Source: Ampelocalamus luodianensis
Taxonomy: Eukaryota > Streptophyta > Magnoliopsida > Poales > Poaceae
Length of the DNA stretch: 64,000 nucleotides
NCBI GenBank assembly: GCA_036346255.1
Contig: CM070639.1
Span: 8,380,001-8,444,000, forward strand
Reading direction: 5' to 3'
Below, piece after piece: positions 45,894 to 56,882 of the stretch. Each line of letters starts with the position of its first letter. Within the stretch, counting starts at the first letter, position 1. The position numbers were made by a program, and so were the translations under genes. The notes beneath the pieces are model-generated. The model was not told the origin of the DNA and made no database searches. It worked only from the letters and a program-made list of their open reading frames with translations.

Positions 45894-46830
45894 CTATGGC
45901 GTGGCAGCTAGGTAAACTAAGAGCGTCTCTCCTGGTTTCGGGGAAACCAGGACAGGAGCACTCGTAAGATACCTCTTGACTTCCTCGAAGGCCAGGTTAG
46001 CCTCTTCCGACCACTCGAAGCCTTCATGTTTCCTTAGAAGTTTGAAGAAAGACAGTCCTTTTCCCCCCAGACGTGCTATGAAACGACTTAACGCCGCCAT
46101 GCATCCTGTGAGTTTCTGGACTTCTTTCTTCGTGGTCGGGGGGCGCATCTGAGTGATGGCTTTTATCTTTTCGGGATTTGCTTCGATTCCTCGTGCAGAG
46201 ACCAGAAATCCAAGTAATTTCACTGAAGAGACCCCGAACACACACTTCTTGGGATTAAGTTTCAAGTGGTGTTTTCTGAGGTTGTCGAAAGTCTCCTGTA
46301 AGTATGTGATATGGCTGAGCCGTTTGCTGCTTTTTATGACTAGATCATCAACGTAGGCTTTTAAGTTTTGGCCTAATTGAGGAGCAAAAGTCGTTTGCAT
46401 CAAACGCTGAAAAGAAGCTCCAGCATTTTTTAAGCCGAATGGCATTTTGACATAGCAAAAATATCCCAAACGGTGTAATGAACGCGGTCTTCTCCTCATC
46501 TTCTCGACACATACTAATCTGGTGATAACCAGAGTATGCATCTAGAAAACTCAACATTTCACATCCTGCAGTAGAGTCAACCAACTGATCGATACGTGGT
46601 AAAGAGAAATAATCTTTTGGACATACGCCATTTGCCATTAGACTTTCTAACCATTACAAGGTTGGCCAACCACTCTGGGTGGTTGACTTCTCTTATGAAG
46701 CCTGCTTTAAGCAACTTGTCCAATTCTGACCTAATAGCATCTTGTTGATCAGGGGCAAATCTCCAGAATTTTTGTTTTACGGGTAGTTTATCAGGACGTA
46801 AAGCTACCCTGTGCTCGATCACTTCCCTGG
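45894..46830 (-). pseudogene. Tat-2 reverse transcriptase
   Basis: Three overlapping minus frames cover the domain: 46822-46577 with MIEHRVALRPD and ELDKLLKAGFIRE; 46638-46348 with FLDAYSGYHQI; and 46541-45894 with FGLKNAGASFQRLM, the active-site AYVDDLVIKS and the thumb LNPKKCVFGVSSVKLLGF. Catalytic residues of the YVDD loop are present. At least two frameshifts break the gene, one near 46620-46640 before the palm and one near 46480-46540. Confidence 0.85.
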
Positions 46831-47138
46831 GGACTCCGGACAGGTCGGATGCTTGCTACGCGAAGACATCAGCGTTTGCTTGGAGGAAAGTGATGAGGGC
46901 GTCTTCCTATTTGGGGTCGGAAGAATCCCCAATGCGAACCGTCTTCGAGGGCTCCCCTGCGTCGAGAGGAACCTCTTTGACCTGGTCGTTCGGCTTAGGT
47001 GCAGCTTTAGGCTTTGACTTGCTAGTCGAAGGCTGACTTTCGTCTCGAGTTGGTAATTGTCCAACCATCTCGAGGGAGCGGCGGTCGCAGGAGTGTGTCA
47101 TCTTCTTGTCGCAATATATTGTGATTACTCCTTTGGGA
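46831..47138 (-). pseudogene. Tat-2 protease-RT linker, 3' side of the Tekay insertion
   Basis: The frame begins with KGVITI at the insertion junction and continues through TRDESQPSTSKSK, a low-complexity linker, to the RT entry. It matches the other side of the insertion (LKMLGP at 60020-60035), using the TGGGA repeat once. In Tat-1 the same junction reads QGPKGVITVRGD. Confidence 0.75.
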
Positions 47139-49217
47139 TGTCGGGACCCAGAATTACGATTCTGGAACCCTCTGTGTATACTGCACTAGTCCAGGATCAC
47201 GCTAGTGCACACAGGGTTAACATAGGTAAATATCGATCCACATAAATGATAAATAAAGTAAACGATTAATTTGAATAATAAATAAGGGTTTTGACCTTAT
47301 GGTCGAGTTTACACTTATTAAGCCACGCAGGGCTAACAGGAAATAAACAAGGAATGAACGGAAAACTCCAACAGATCCCACCAATTCACCACAGCAACCG
47401 ATCGATCCGACCTTAACGAACGATCGACCTTCAAATAACTCCTCCTCGAAAGCGGCGTAGACTCCTCCTCTTACAGAGGTTTGGACGCAAGTTTTACAAC
47501 AAGCGTGAGTACACAACCGCACTCGCAAATCATACCACGTAATGCAATGTATAGATGCAGCTTATTCCAAAGAAAAAGGTCATTGTGGTTATTTTGCGTA
47601 AATGCAACATTTCCAATTGAATACGAATAATAGATTGAAAACATACTTCAAAACAAGTAGACAGATAATTTAACAGCTTGTTTCCACAAAACACACAACT
47701 AAATAGGTTATTTCACATAGCCATATGATTGAGGTCACACACTCCCATCCCAACATTTTATGAAAACTACCTCGTGTGAAATCCCGAGCATGTCCATGAT
47801 CATGACGCGCTATTCGAATAGATTGATTTAACACTCTGCAGAGGTTGTACACTTTACCCAAAAGATACAACTAGTGTAGCAAGCACCAATCGTAATAAAA
47901 CAGTTCGAAACTTCATCTCAAACATTGATATTCCTAAAGTGCTTACAAACCGCTATACCACCACATAGAATTGGTATAACACACACCGCCGGACGTGGAA
48001 GACGAATCGTCCCGCGATGCAACCACCAAGTAGTCACACCTCCACCTGTCACACACCTAACCTATCCACCGAACATCAATGCCGAGAATCCATAACTTAC
48101 TAAGTTAGGCCCATCCCATACCGCACATGTGGTCGCAAGAAGGCTCGATTCAATGGCGCACAAAGTTAAGTCCTTAATTGACCAAGGCAAGACTTCCATG
48201 TTCTAACTAAGTCACAAAGATTATCATTCCCATCACATAGACCACCATGTCACACGCCTCCACCACTTGCCTCGCCTAAATCCTTTACCACCAGCTTGGT
48301 TTTAGTGCAACACATGCTATCACGAAGTAATAACATACAACACACGCTTTTACACAAAGTTCCATAGTCACTTAGTCATAGTTCATATTTGCAACTTTCA
48401 TGAGATGTGAGACTCGTAGCATGGCTAAGCAATTGTACTCGCATCTAACCAACCCACGTTGGTGCTATAATATTACCAACTAATAACCAATCTAGGGTGA
48501 TAAGGAATTATGACATACAAGGCCAAAGTGTGATAGCAATTTGGATAATAACTATGCCCAAAGCATTTAAATAAATAATTAAAGTAGAATGCATTAATTT
48601 AACACAAAGTAATTTGAAAACTGGGTTTAAGATGATCAAAGGTATGACTTGCCTTGGAAAAGGTCTATGTACTGGTCTTGATCTTGGGGTGCTCCTTCTT
48701 CCACAAAATTTCCGACTAATCGACGTCTACTGCAAAACTAAACAAAAACAAACAAAACAAATAAATAACAGGCAAAACAAGCTCCAAAAATTAAATAAAA
48801 ATCTCAGATAAATAGAGATTGAATTTAGACAAATTTAGAAATTTGAATGGGCTCAATCGGAGTTAGGATGCAAAAGTTATGAGCTTTGGAAGATTGGAAA
48901 TCTAAAAGAAACCCTAATTTGGATTTTTCGATTTTCCCGAATTATTTCTCTCAAGAAAATCGAATAATGCGCAATGATGATGTCGAGAGGATTTCGGAAA
49001 AGAAATAATAAAGAAATCTCGACATGTGGGACCCACATGTCGAGGTTAGGCTCACGCGGACTAGGTCCACCGAGCCTCGCTCGAACCCGGTGGGTTGCAC
49101 ATGTGTGCACCCACGTGGTCGCCACGTAGGCGCCACGCAAGCACGTGGTCGAGGTGGCGTGACACGCAGCAGCCGTGTCACCGACGGCGCGATGCTCGAC
49201 AACCCAGAACGCGAACG

Positions 49218-50180
49218 TGATGAGGACATCACTCCTTCTGATACACACACTACACAAAATCCTACTGATCCAGCCATAAACTACAAGGCCCTATGACAAG
49301 AGCTCGTGCACGCCACTTAAATTATGAGGTGAGCTCGTTTCTAGGTGCTAATAATTTATCTATGCGAGAATGGTATACTACCTAATAATTGTGATCTGTT
49401 GTTACTTAGAATAATGGATCCCCAAGGTCTACGACTGTGTCTACAAGCCCTACGACCGACCCCGCGGCGCTACGACCAAGTCTCAAGATCCTCGATTGTC
49501 AAGCTCCTCGACAAGGTTCGCCAAAGACTACGACTGCACTCGCCAACGCTACGACCAAGTCTCAAGATCCTCGACTAGGTTCGCCAACGCACGACTGCAC
49601 CGGCCGGCGCTACGACCACATCTCAAGCTCCTCGACAAGGTTCGCCAAAGACTACGACCAAACCAACTGCGCTACGACTAGGTCTCACGCCTACGACTCA
49701 CCATTAGGTGTCATGACACCGCTTTGGGCCTAATAGGGCCTTGTAAGCGTGTCGGGGTCAAAGCCTAGGTTGTGTACGCCTCTCCCCATGGTCGCACAAC
49801 CCTAGGTCAACCCCCTCACGTTACCCCCCTATATATATACAGCAGCCGCCACAGTTTAGGGTTGGGTTTTTCTTAGGTTATTCTGCTACTTTGCAGTTTC
49901 ACTGTTTATCGGTTTCAGGAACCTCACTTTGTGAACTTCATTCATATTCGCAATACAATTCAGATTGCATCTATCCTGTTCTTGTGAGTTGCTTCGATTG
50001 CTTGCAGGACCCGTAGCCCTCGTGGTAAGGTCGATAGCGTCGCGAGCGTGGTTGATAACGCGATACGTGCGGGTGTAGCGACTGCGAGGTGACGATCCAC
50101 GGCCGAAAGCCTCAAAGCGCCAACGCCCTCACGACGAAACCAATCGAACCTATCGAAAGATCGGGACACCGTGACTCATC
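49218..50180 (+). mobile_element. 963-bp retrotransposon fragment in the left Tekay LTR
   Basis: It is absent from the right LTR. GAACG occurs at both borders (49213-49217 and 50181-50185). The first ~170 bp encode a gypsy pol C-terminus (GPMTRARARHLNYEVSSFL, in two frames), followed by a stretch of ACGAC/CTCAAG-type repeats (49425-49690) and then an LTR-like part with a TATA box (ctatatatatac, about 49831). It thus looks like the end of a pol gene plus part of a downstream LTR from another element. The ends are not TG...CA, so GAACG may be microhomology rather than a TSD. Confidence 0.65.
49425..49690. repeat. Tandem repeat in the inserted fragment
   Basis: Units built from 'ctacgaccaagtctcaagat', 'cctcgac(a/t)aggttcgccaa' and 'gactacgactgcac' recur about every 60 bp, with four to five imperfect copies. 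It lies between the pol end and the LTR-like part. Confidence 0.8.
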
Positions 50181-51204
50181 GAACGGCAGCGCGCCCGCTG
50201 GACCGGTGGTACGGAAGGTAGCTCGCACGCGGCCGAGATGCACTCACGAGCGCGAGGGGCTCGTGAGTGGCGGCGGCGGCCGGAGGCGCGGAGGGTCACG
50301 AAGTTTTGTCGGACGGGCACTGGCGGCTCCGGCGAAGTGGATGGCACCAGGAGCTAGCCCAGGCTATTGCGAAGCCGGAGGTGCAGACGATGAGGTCCCG
50401 GCGATACTGACGGCGGCAAGGGAGCTCACCGGAGTCCTTGCGGGTGAAAACCTAAAATCGGTGAGGGTGGCGGCGCAGGGGCTCTCGGGCGGCGCTGGGT
50501 TGGGGCTTCTGGTGCTGGTGATCGGGCGATCCTCGGGGGCTTTTATAGGGGGTTGGGGAGGGCTAGGGTGGTGTGCGGCGGTGAAACCCCAGAAGAGTCC
50601 GAAACGGCTACGAGATAGATTTCCGATTTTGAACAAGATTCGGGATATGATTTTACCAGCAATAGGTGCGGTTGAGATGGGGATAAGATTTGGCACGTTT
50701 TCTAGAAAGGTTTTATTCTAGAAAGCTCACCATCAATGGCGGCGACTCGGGCGCGGGCGCGAGGTAGAAGCTGGCTGCGAGGAAGACGACGCAGTGCGGA
50801 CCCACTGTTAGCAGGCGATGCCTTGTGGAAAGAAATGAGCCACACACATGAGCTAGGCCTGCGGTCATGGGAATAGGGTTGGGCCGGGAAGATTAGGCCT
50901 GAGAGGATTTTGAGATTTATAAATAGGTTTTCTAATTTAGAAAATACCAGAAATTCAAATGGGCAATAGAAAATAGCAAATGAACTCAGAAAAATTCTAG
51001 AAAAATCTAGAAAATATATCTGAGCACATAGAACCCAAATAAAATAGTTTTGGTTAATGTTCATGTTGGAATTATTCACATTAAATATTTTTATTGTAAA
51101 GTCCAATATTAAGCTTTTGAAATTAAATTCAAATAAAATCCAAATGGTGAATTTTCTCCTACTAACTATTAAAAGATTTTTAAGCTCAAAATTGGGATGT
51201 TACA

Positions 51205-51219
51205 AACCTCCCCCTTAAA
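51205..51219 (-). other. Tekay polypurine tract
   Basis: Minus strand CTTTAAGGGGGAGGTT abuts the LTR start TGTAACATCCC. It follows the last residues of the pol frame directly, a compact layout typical of this clade. Confidence 0.8.
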
Positions 51220-52510
51220 GGAATCTCGACCCTAGATTCAAAGCTAGCTAGAGAAAAGGCTAGGAAACTCGGCTTTTCTTCTTCACGCTCCCACGTTGCT
51301 TCTCCTTCGAGTGGTTGCTCCACCGACCTTGCAAAACGAATGCCTTGCTTACGGTGAGGCGCTCGCGACATCCAAAATCTTAACCGGCCGCTCCTTGTAG
51401 GTAAGATCCTCCTTCAAATCAATTGATTCAACGGGGCTTGCTCTTCTGGCACACGAAGGCACTTCTTTAATTGCGAGACATGAAAGACATCATGTACTCC
51501 TGCTAACGATCGCGCAGCTCCAATCGATAAGCAACTTCTCCACTGCGTTCCAAAATCTTGAACGGACCAACATACCTAGGGCAAGCTTCCTTTGGCATGA
51601 AACCTTTGACACCTCCGAGAGGGTCACTCAAGATAAACGAAATCCTCGGGTTCAAAGTCGAGGTCACGACGACGACATCGCATAGCTCTTCCGCTCGGTG
51701 AGCTATCTTCAATCTTTCTCTGATCATGGCCACTTGCTCTTCTGCTTCTTGAATGACGTGCGATCAAAACCGATCGCTCACCAAGCTTTCACCAATTCAA
51801 CGGTTCAAGCAGCACGCCATACAAGGCTTCAAATGGTGACATTTGCAGACTAGCTTGGTAATTATTGTTGTACGAAAATTCTGCATATGGTAAACTCTTA
51901 TCCCATCGGGCAGAATTAGCTAGAGCACAAGCTCTCAGCATATCCTCCAATATCTGATTAACTCTTTCACCGTCCATCATGCATGGGATGATATGCGATG
52001 CTCAAATTCGATGGGTGCCCAATGCTTCATGCAAGCTCGCCAAAAACGAGAGGTGAATCGGGATCCTCGACCGACACTATCTTTTGGGCACACCGCAAAC
52101 CGACAATTCGCCATGTACAACTCGCAAGGCGATCTCCCGAGTATGTGGTTTTGATGGCAGAAATGGGCGACTTTGGTCAAACGATCAACTATTACCCGGA
52201 TCGAATCGTAACCCGATTGAGTCTTGGGTAAACCGTAATGAAATCCATACCGATCTCTTCCCACTTCCATTCTCGAATCTTCAACGGTTGCAAAGAAACC
52301 TGCTGGTCTCGTGTGTTCGCTTTACTTTCTCGATGTGTGTCGCACAAGGCAACGAACTCGCGACTTCGTTTCAAATTTGGCCACCAAAATTTAGTCTTAA
52401 CATCCCGTACATCTTGGTACTTCGTGGTGGATCGAATACTTTGAGTCATGGGCTTCCTTTAAGATTAATCGTTTTAGACCATCGATATACGGTACATGAA
52501 TACGACCATT
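51210..52510 (-). pseudogene. Tekay integrase with chromodomain remnant
   Basis: Minus-strand pieces in several frames: KFWWPNLKR near the zinc finger end, EWKWEEIGMDFI and QSGYDSIRVIVDRLTKVAHF from the catalytic core (51977-52449), AEFSYNNNYQASLQMSPFEALYG (51789-51980), the C-terminal PRYVGPFKILERSGEVAYRL (51503-51733) and a chromodomain tail with EATWEREEE (51186-51371). The chromodomain would direct insertion into heterochromatin. SIWVIVD reads SIRVIVD and the frame breaks just before GLPKTQSG; both fit a CTGG misread. No intact enzyme as written. Confidence 0.8.
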
Positions 52511-52560
52511 AATCCAGTATGTCTTGATCATCCTTGGTGAAATATTTGAATTTCCCTTTG

Positions 52561-53316
52561 TCATTTTGACCTTGATTTACGACAACACAGATCCTTTGGT
52601 TGTGCTTCACGAATTTGCTTCTCCAGTAGACTGATTTCCAAATTGGCTACAAATCCTTCGGACACAACTTCTAGCTTTAGCTTCTGAAATTCTTCATGAA
52701 GTTCTGGGTAACTTCCCTTTACTTCCAAAGCATTGCAGTAACTCTTACGACTTAGAGCATCTGCAACTACGTTGGCTTTTCCGGGATGGTAGTGGATTCC
52801 AAGATTGTAATCCTTGATCAATTCTAACCATCTTCTCTGTCTCATGTTCAAATCTGACTGGGTGAAGATATACTTTAGACTCTTATGATCCGTATAGACT
52901 TCACAGCGATTACCGATGAGGTAATGACGCTAAATCTTTAAAGCATGCACTACGGCAGCTAATTCCAGATCATGAGTAGGGTAAATCTCTTCGTGAGGTC
53001 TCAACTGCCTTGACGCATAAGCGACAGCTCTTCCTTCTTGCATCAGGACGCATCCTAATCCTTCACGCGAAGCATCACAATAGATATCGAAATCCTTGCG
53101 AATATCTGGCAAAATCAGCACTGGGGCTGAAGTCAAACGCTTCTTCAGTTCTTGAAAACTTTCTTCACAGGCTGGAGTCCAAGTGAACTTTTTCTCCTTC
53201 TTCAACAATTGCGTAAGAGGCTTAGCAATCGATGAGAATCCTTCGATGAAACGGCGGTAATAACCTGCCATTCGCAAGAAATCGCGAATCGAGTCACGGC
53301 CTTGGGCTGCTCCCAA
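52561..53316 (-). pseudogene. Tekay RNase H region
   Basis: The 53316-52930 frame has the connection segment [16 protein letters not shown] and the RNase H start [19 protein letters not shown], then [19 protein letters not shown]. It stops at VHALKI, where the family has a Trp (TGG to TAG). The next frame (52851-52561) carries [14 protein letters not shown] and [17 protein letters not shown]. Apart from that one stop the domain looks whole. Confidence 0.85.
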
Positions 53317-53456
53317 TGTAGCATCGCTTAACTTTACCGGTCAATCGCTACTCCTACTGTCATCACATGACCCAGAAATCCACTTCCTTCTTCCAAAATC
53401 ACACTTACCGAACTTGGCATACAACCGATGCTCTCGGAGTTTTTCCAATATTATCC

Positions 53457-54480
53457 TTAAATGTTCAAATGTTTTTCCTCCGACCGAGTACACGTAATAT
53501 CATCAATGAACACGACTACGAACTTGTCCAAATATTCCATGAATACTTTATTCATCATGTTCATGAAGTATGCAGGGGCATTAGTCAGACCAAAGGACAT
53601 GACTAAGAACTCATAATGTCCATACCGCGTTGAGAAAGCGGTCTTCGGTATATCCTTAGGACAAATCTTTAGCTGGTGGTAACCTGATCGCAGGTCGATC
53701 TTTGAAAACACTCCGGCTCCTTTCATCTGATCAAACAGATCATCTATCCGGGGTAGTGGGTACTTGTTCTTAATGGTAACTTCGTTGAGAGAACGGTAAT
53801 CAATACACATCCTCATACTTCCATCCTTCTTCTTGACAAACAACACTGGTGCTCCCCATGGCGACGAACTAGGTCTCACGAAACCTTTCTCAAGAAGTTC
53901 TTCTATCTGCTTCTTCATCTCTACGAATTCATCGGCTGGCATCTGATAAGGTCTCTTCGAAATTGGTGCTGTCCCTGGCACTAGGTCGATGACAAACTCA
54001 ATGTCACGATCCGGTGGTATTCCTAGTAATTTTTCCGGAAACTCATCTGGATATTCACTGACCACTGGTACTTCTTCTAAGGAAAGGGTCTTCAAACTGT
54101 TTACTAGCAAATGTCCATCACGAACTGAGGTAGCTAGGAACTCTACCTTGTTTCCTTTGGCGTCCTCGACTGTTACGGCTCTTCGGCCACAATCTAGCAC
54201 GGCTTTGTGCTTGGATAACCAATCCATGCCAAGAATGACATCTAGGGTTTGGGTATCTAGGACAATTAGGTTGGCTAGAAACTCAACTCGACTATGAGTA
54301 ACTTAGCTCCTAAACATCCCACTCTAGTACTTAGCTCGCTCCAATGATTGGACTAACAGAGTATGCTTAAGTTGCATAACTTCCAATTTATTCTTGGTTG
54401 CAAACATTCCAGAAACAAATGAATGCGAAGCTCCAGAATCAAACAAAACTGATGCAGGTACTGAGTTAACCAGAAACTTA
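53457..54480 (-). pseudogene. Tekay protease and reverse transcriptase
   Basis: The aspartic protease motif FDSGASHSFVS lies at about 54400-54450 in a frame that breaks before the main ORF. The main frame (54227-53457) begins [13 protein letters not shown] at the end of the protease and continues into RT with [47 protein letters not shown] and the active-site VVFIDDI. RT copies the element RNA into cDNA. The frame ends early after EKHLNI by a frameshift; the thumb continues in another phase toward 53330. Confidence 0.87.
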
Positions 54481-55700
54481 CCCAGTACGACGTCCGGTGA
54501 CTCCTGGGCTCCTTCCAGAGTGACGTGGTTGACACGCCTCGATCACGGATCGCGGTGCTCCTCCGCTTGACCGGCAACTTGCGGCCCCTTGGTTGATGCC
54601 CGTGCTGGCGTTTGGATGGAGTAGCTCCAAGGTTGAAGCGCATCGAGTGATTGTTCCCTTTGCGACATCGGTTGGCAAAATGTCTGGCCGATGACAGCGT
54701 AATGCACCTTTGTGCGTTCTGCGGTTGCTTCTGGATTGGGGTTGACGGTGCGGGGTTGCGGAAGTTACGGCGGTACCGGGGGTGCTAAAGTTGGTGCAGT
54801 GCTCAACGAAGTCCGAGGTGGAAACTCGTTGAACTGGCTTGCAATCGTTCTTGCCCTCTCGCGTGATTGATGGTTCCTTGCCGAGCCATCCGGCGCTTCT
54901 GCTATCCTCCGCCTTGCGTTTATCCTCCAAAACAAAGGCTTTGTTGACCAGTTCTTGGAAATCGGGAAAAGTATGGGCGATCAAACCGACTTGTAGTCCA
55001 AAGTTTAGTCCTTCAAAAGCGACTGACGAGCCTTGTCCGTGGCTACATCTTCCGCCGCATAGCGAGCTAGCCGAAAAACTTGTTGAGGTAGTCGACACCG
55101 ACATAGCTCCTGCTTGAGAGCGGAACTCATCCTTCTTGGATCGATCATGCCTTCTCGTGCGTGATATTTGGCGGAATATCGCAAAAATTCCTCCCGTGTG
55201 ATATCCTATGGCGCCTCATGGGCGGCACGAAGTTCTCCCACCATTCAAAGTGTGCCTTCCATCCGTGAGTGGCATACGTAACCTTTTCACGATCGCCGAC
55301 CGGGTGATCGCAGCTTCCTTCGATAACTCACGAGCCAATCGTCGCTTCCACCGGAGAGCGTGTCCGGAAATGTTGGTGGACGAGTCCTCATAAATTTCGC
55401 AAGTTTGGATGGTCCATGGTGGCCATGAGCAACCGGGCTCCATATCGTTGATTGTTGTTATTGTTGTTGGCCCGTTGTTCATAGCTTGCATCCGAGTCAT
55501 CATAGTGTTCATCACCGAGTCTGTCTTTGCCATGAAAGCTCCAAAGTTTTGCAAGTCAATTGGGGTGCTTGTGGCGGAACCGCTCCTCGCGATCGTTGCT
55601 CATTGCCTCTCTACACAAGCCGGAACCACTAGCAGCGATCATGCGAGTTTGAACCATCCGCGAAGCTCGGGGGTTAGATAAGGTAACAAGCACAAGATAA
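54481..55700 (-). pseudogene. Tekay gag, frameshifted
   Basis: Pieces run from about 55690 (a Gln/Met-rich start, with MTRMQAMNNGP at 55216-55554) to the 55104-54478 frame, which has LQVGLIAHTFPDFQELVNK and ALEDKRKAED-type residues of the capsid end. The latter part should hold the zinc knuckle, but its Cys/His pattern is not readable in one frame. Frames shift at least four times. The region is unusually rich in CG and poor in CTG/CAG. Confidence 0.6.
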
Positions 55701-55922
55701 GTTGAGAACTAAGCGGGGGTAGGTTAAACCCAAGAAAACACACCAAGAAACTCCAATGAAATACCTTTATTACTTAGGGTCTTAGCATGACTGCAACAAA
55801 TGCCTAAGGGCCTTTGCAGCTCATGCTCGCACACAAAAAGAAACAACGACCTAAGCACACAAAACTACCGCCTAAAGGGCGACTCGCTAAACTGAAACTG
55901 GCTAAGCCTGAAAAACTGAAGC

Positions 55923-56672
55923 CTAAAACGAACTACTCAAGAAAGCCTCCACAACCGCGGCGGCGCTCTCGACGGTATGAGACTCTAAGTGAGCCGATAT
56001 CTTGGCAACCGATCTCGATGCCACGAATCGATGCGGCGAGAACAGGCGCTCCGGTGCAACTAGCTCAGCTGGCTCCTCTGGCTCTGCATCATCCTCTGGA
56101 CCTTCCTCCGGGTCTTCTTCAGAATCCTCCTCGGGGTCTTCCTCTTCTTCGGGAACTTGGTCGTAGAGGATCTCTTGCAGAGTGGCGACCTTCTCTTCAG
56201 CTCTCTGCAAGGCTTCATAGACATGATCCAACTCCGTGATGGTCCTCTCCAAAGCTTCCTCCTGGGCGGCCACGAACTGGGCGAGGTGCACGACTGTAGC
56301 GTTGCTCTCTCCTTCTGTGGACGGGTAGCGTGCTGGCAAGTCCACAGCTGCAGCTCTGGGGTGGTAACGGAAGACGGTGTCCTGAAGCTCCCGTGCGTAG
56401 ATGTTGCAGATACGCAGCATGGCCAAGCGCGACGACTCCTGGATACCTTCCAGCCAAGTGATCTTCCTCACAGAGACGTGCGAAGGTTGGCTCGCCTTGT
56501 CGTTCCTCCTGGCGTAGATCGTCAAGCGACAAATCACTCCACGGTTCTGTCCATTCACAATCCAGTTGTTGCCGACGTACAGCGGACGATCAAAACCCCA
56601 AGAACTCAAGCAACTTCCAAAGCTCGGCAAGCATACCCTCCAAAGGCGCCACCATAGCTCAAGACGAGGCAT
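55923..56672 (-). CDS. ORF0-like frame upstream of Tekay gag
   Basis: An open frame of 249 residues lies between the PBS and gag. The N-terminal half has RPLYVGNNWIVNGQNRG and ARRNDKASQPSHVSV; the middle is a likely coiled coil (EEALERTITELDHVYEALQ); then comes a strongly acidic Glu/Asp/Pro stretch. Rice RIRE3/RIRE8 elements are known to carry an extra ORF before gag, and this fits in place and size, but I cannot confirm homology. The true start could be a later Met. Function unknown. It is the longest undamaged frame of the element before RT. Confidence 0.55.
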   Translation of the reverse strand: MPRLELWWRLWRVCLPSFGSCLSSWGFDRPLYVGNNWIVNGQNRGVICRLTIYARRNDKASQPSHVSVRKITWLEGIQESSRLAMLRICNIYARELQDTVFRYHPRAAAVDLPARYPSTEGESNATVVHLAQFVAAQEEALERTITELDHVYEALQRAEEKVATLQEILYDQVPEEEEDPEEDSEEDPEEGPEDDAEPEEPAELVAPERLFSPHRFVASRSVAKISAHLESHTVESAAAVVEAFLSSSF

Positions 56673-56866
56673 CCGTCAAGGCGGATGAACAGGTAAGAGC
56701 AACTTTAAAACAATGGGAGAGAAGAGATTATAGCAAAAGTTGAGGCGAGAGAGACATGAGAAGAGTTAAGCAATCAATTAACTTTGCAAGTTAATTTTTC
56801 TTTTAGAAAATAATTTGGACACTCTAAAGACGGCCAATCTAACTAAGGTCAAGACCTACAATCGAT

Positions 56867-56878
56867 GGCTCGATACCA
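56867..56878 (-). other. Tekay primer-binding site (initiator Met-tRNA type)
   Basis: The minus strand reads TGGTATCGAGCC just after the 5' LTR. The standard site for initiator Met-tRNA is TGGTATCAGAGC; here CAG reads CG, one base short. Confidence 0.75.
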
Positions 56879-56882
56879 CCTC

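Larger units (their letters stand above)
47139..51204 (-). repeat. Tekay left LTR (3' LTR), with insert
   Basis: Plus strand begins TGTCGGGACCCAGAATTACG and ends GGGATGTTACA. It matches 56883-60019 along its length except for a 963-bp insert at 49218-50180 and many 1-3 base gaps. ORFs in it (for example 50089-50721) are not conserved in the other LTR and are not genes. Confidence 0.93.

Noticed and set aside
50089..50721. 210-residue ORF in the left Tekay LTR
   Set aside because: It starts inside the foreign insert and its frame is not kept in the other LTR.
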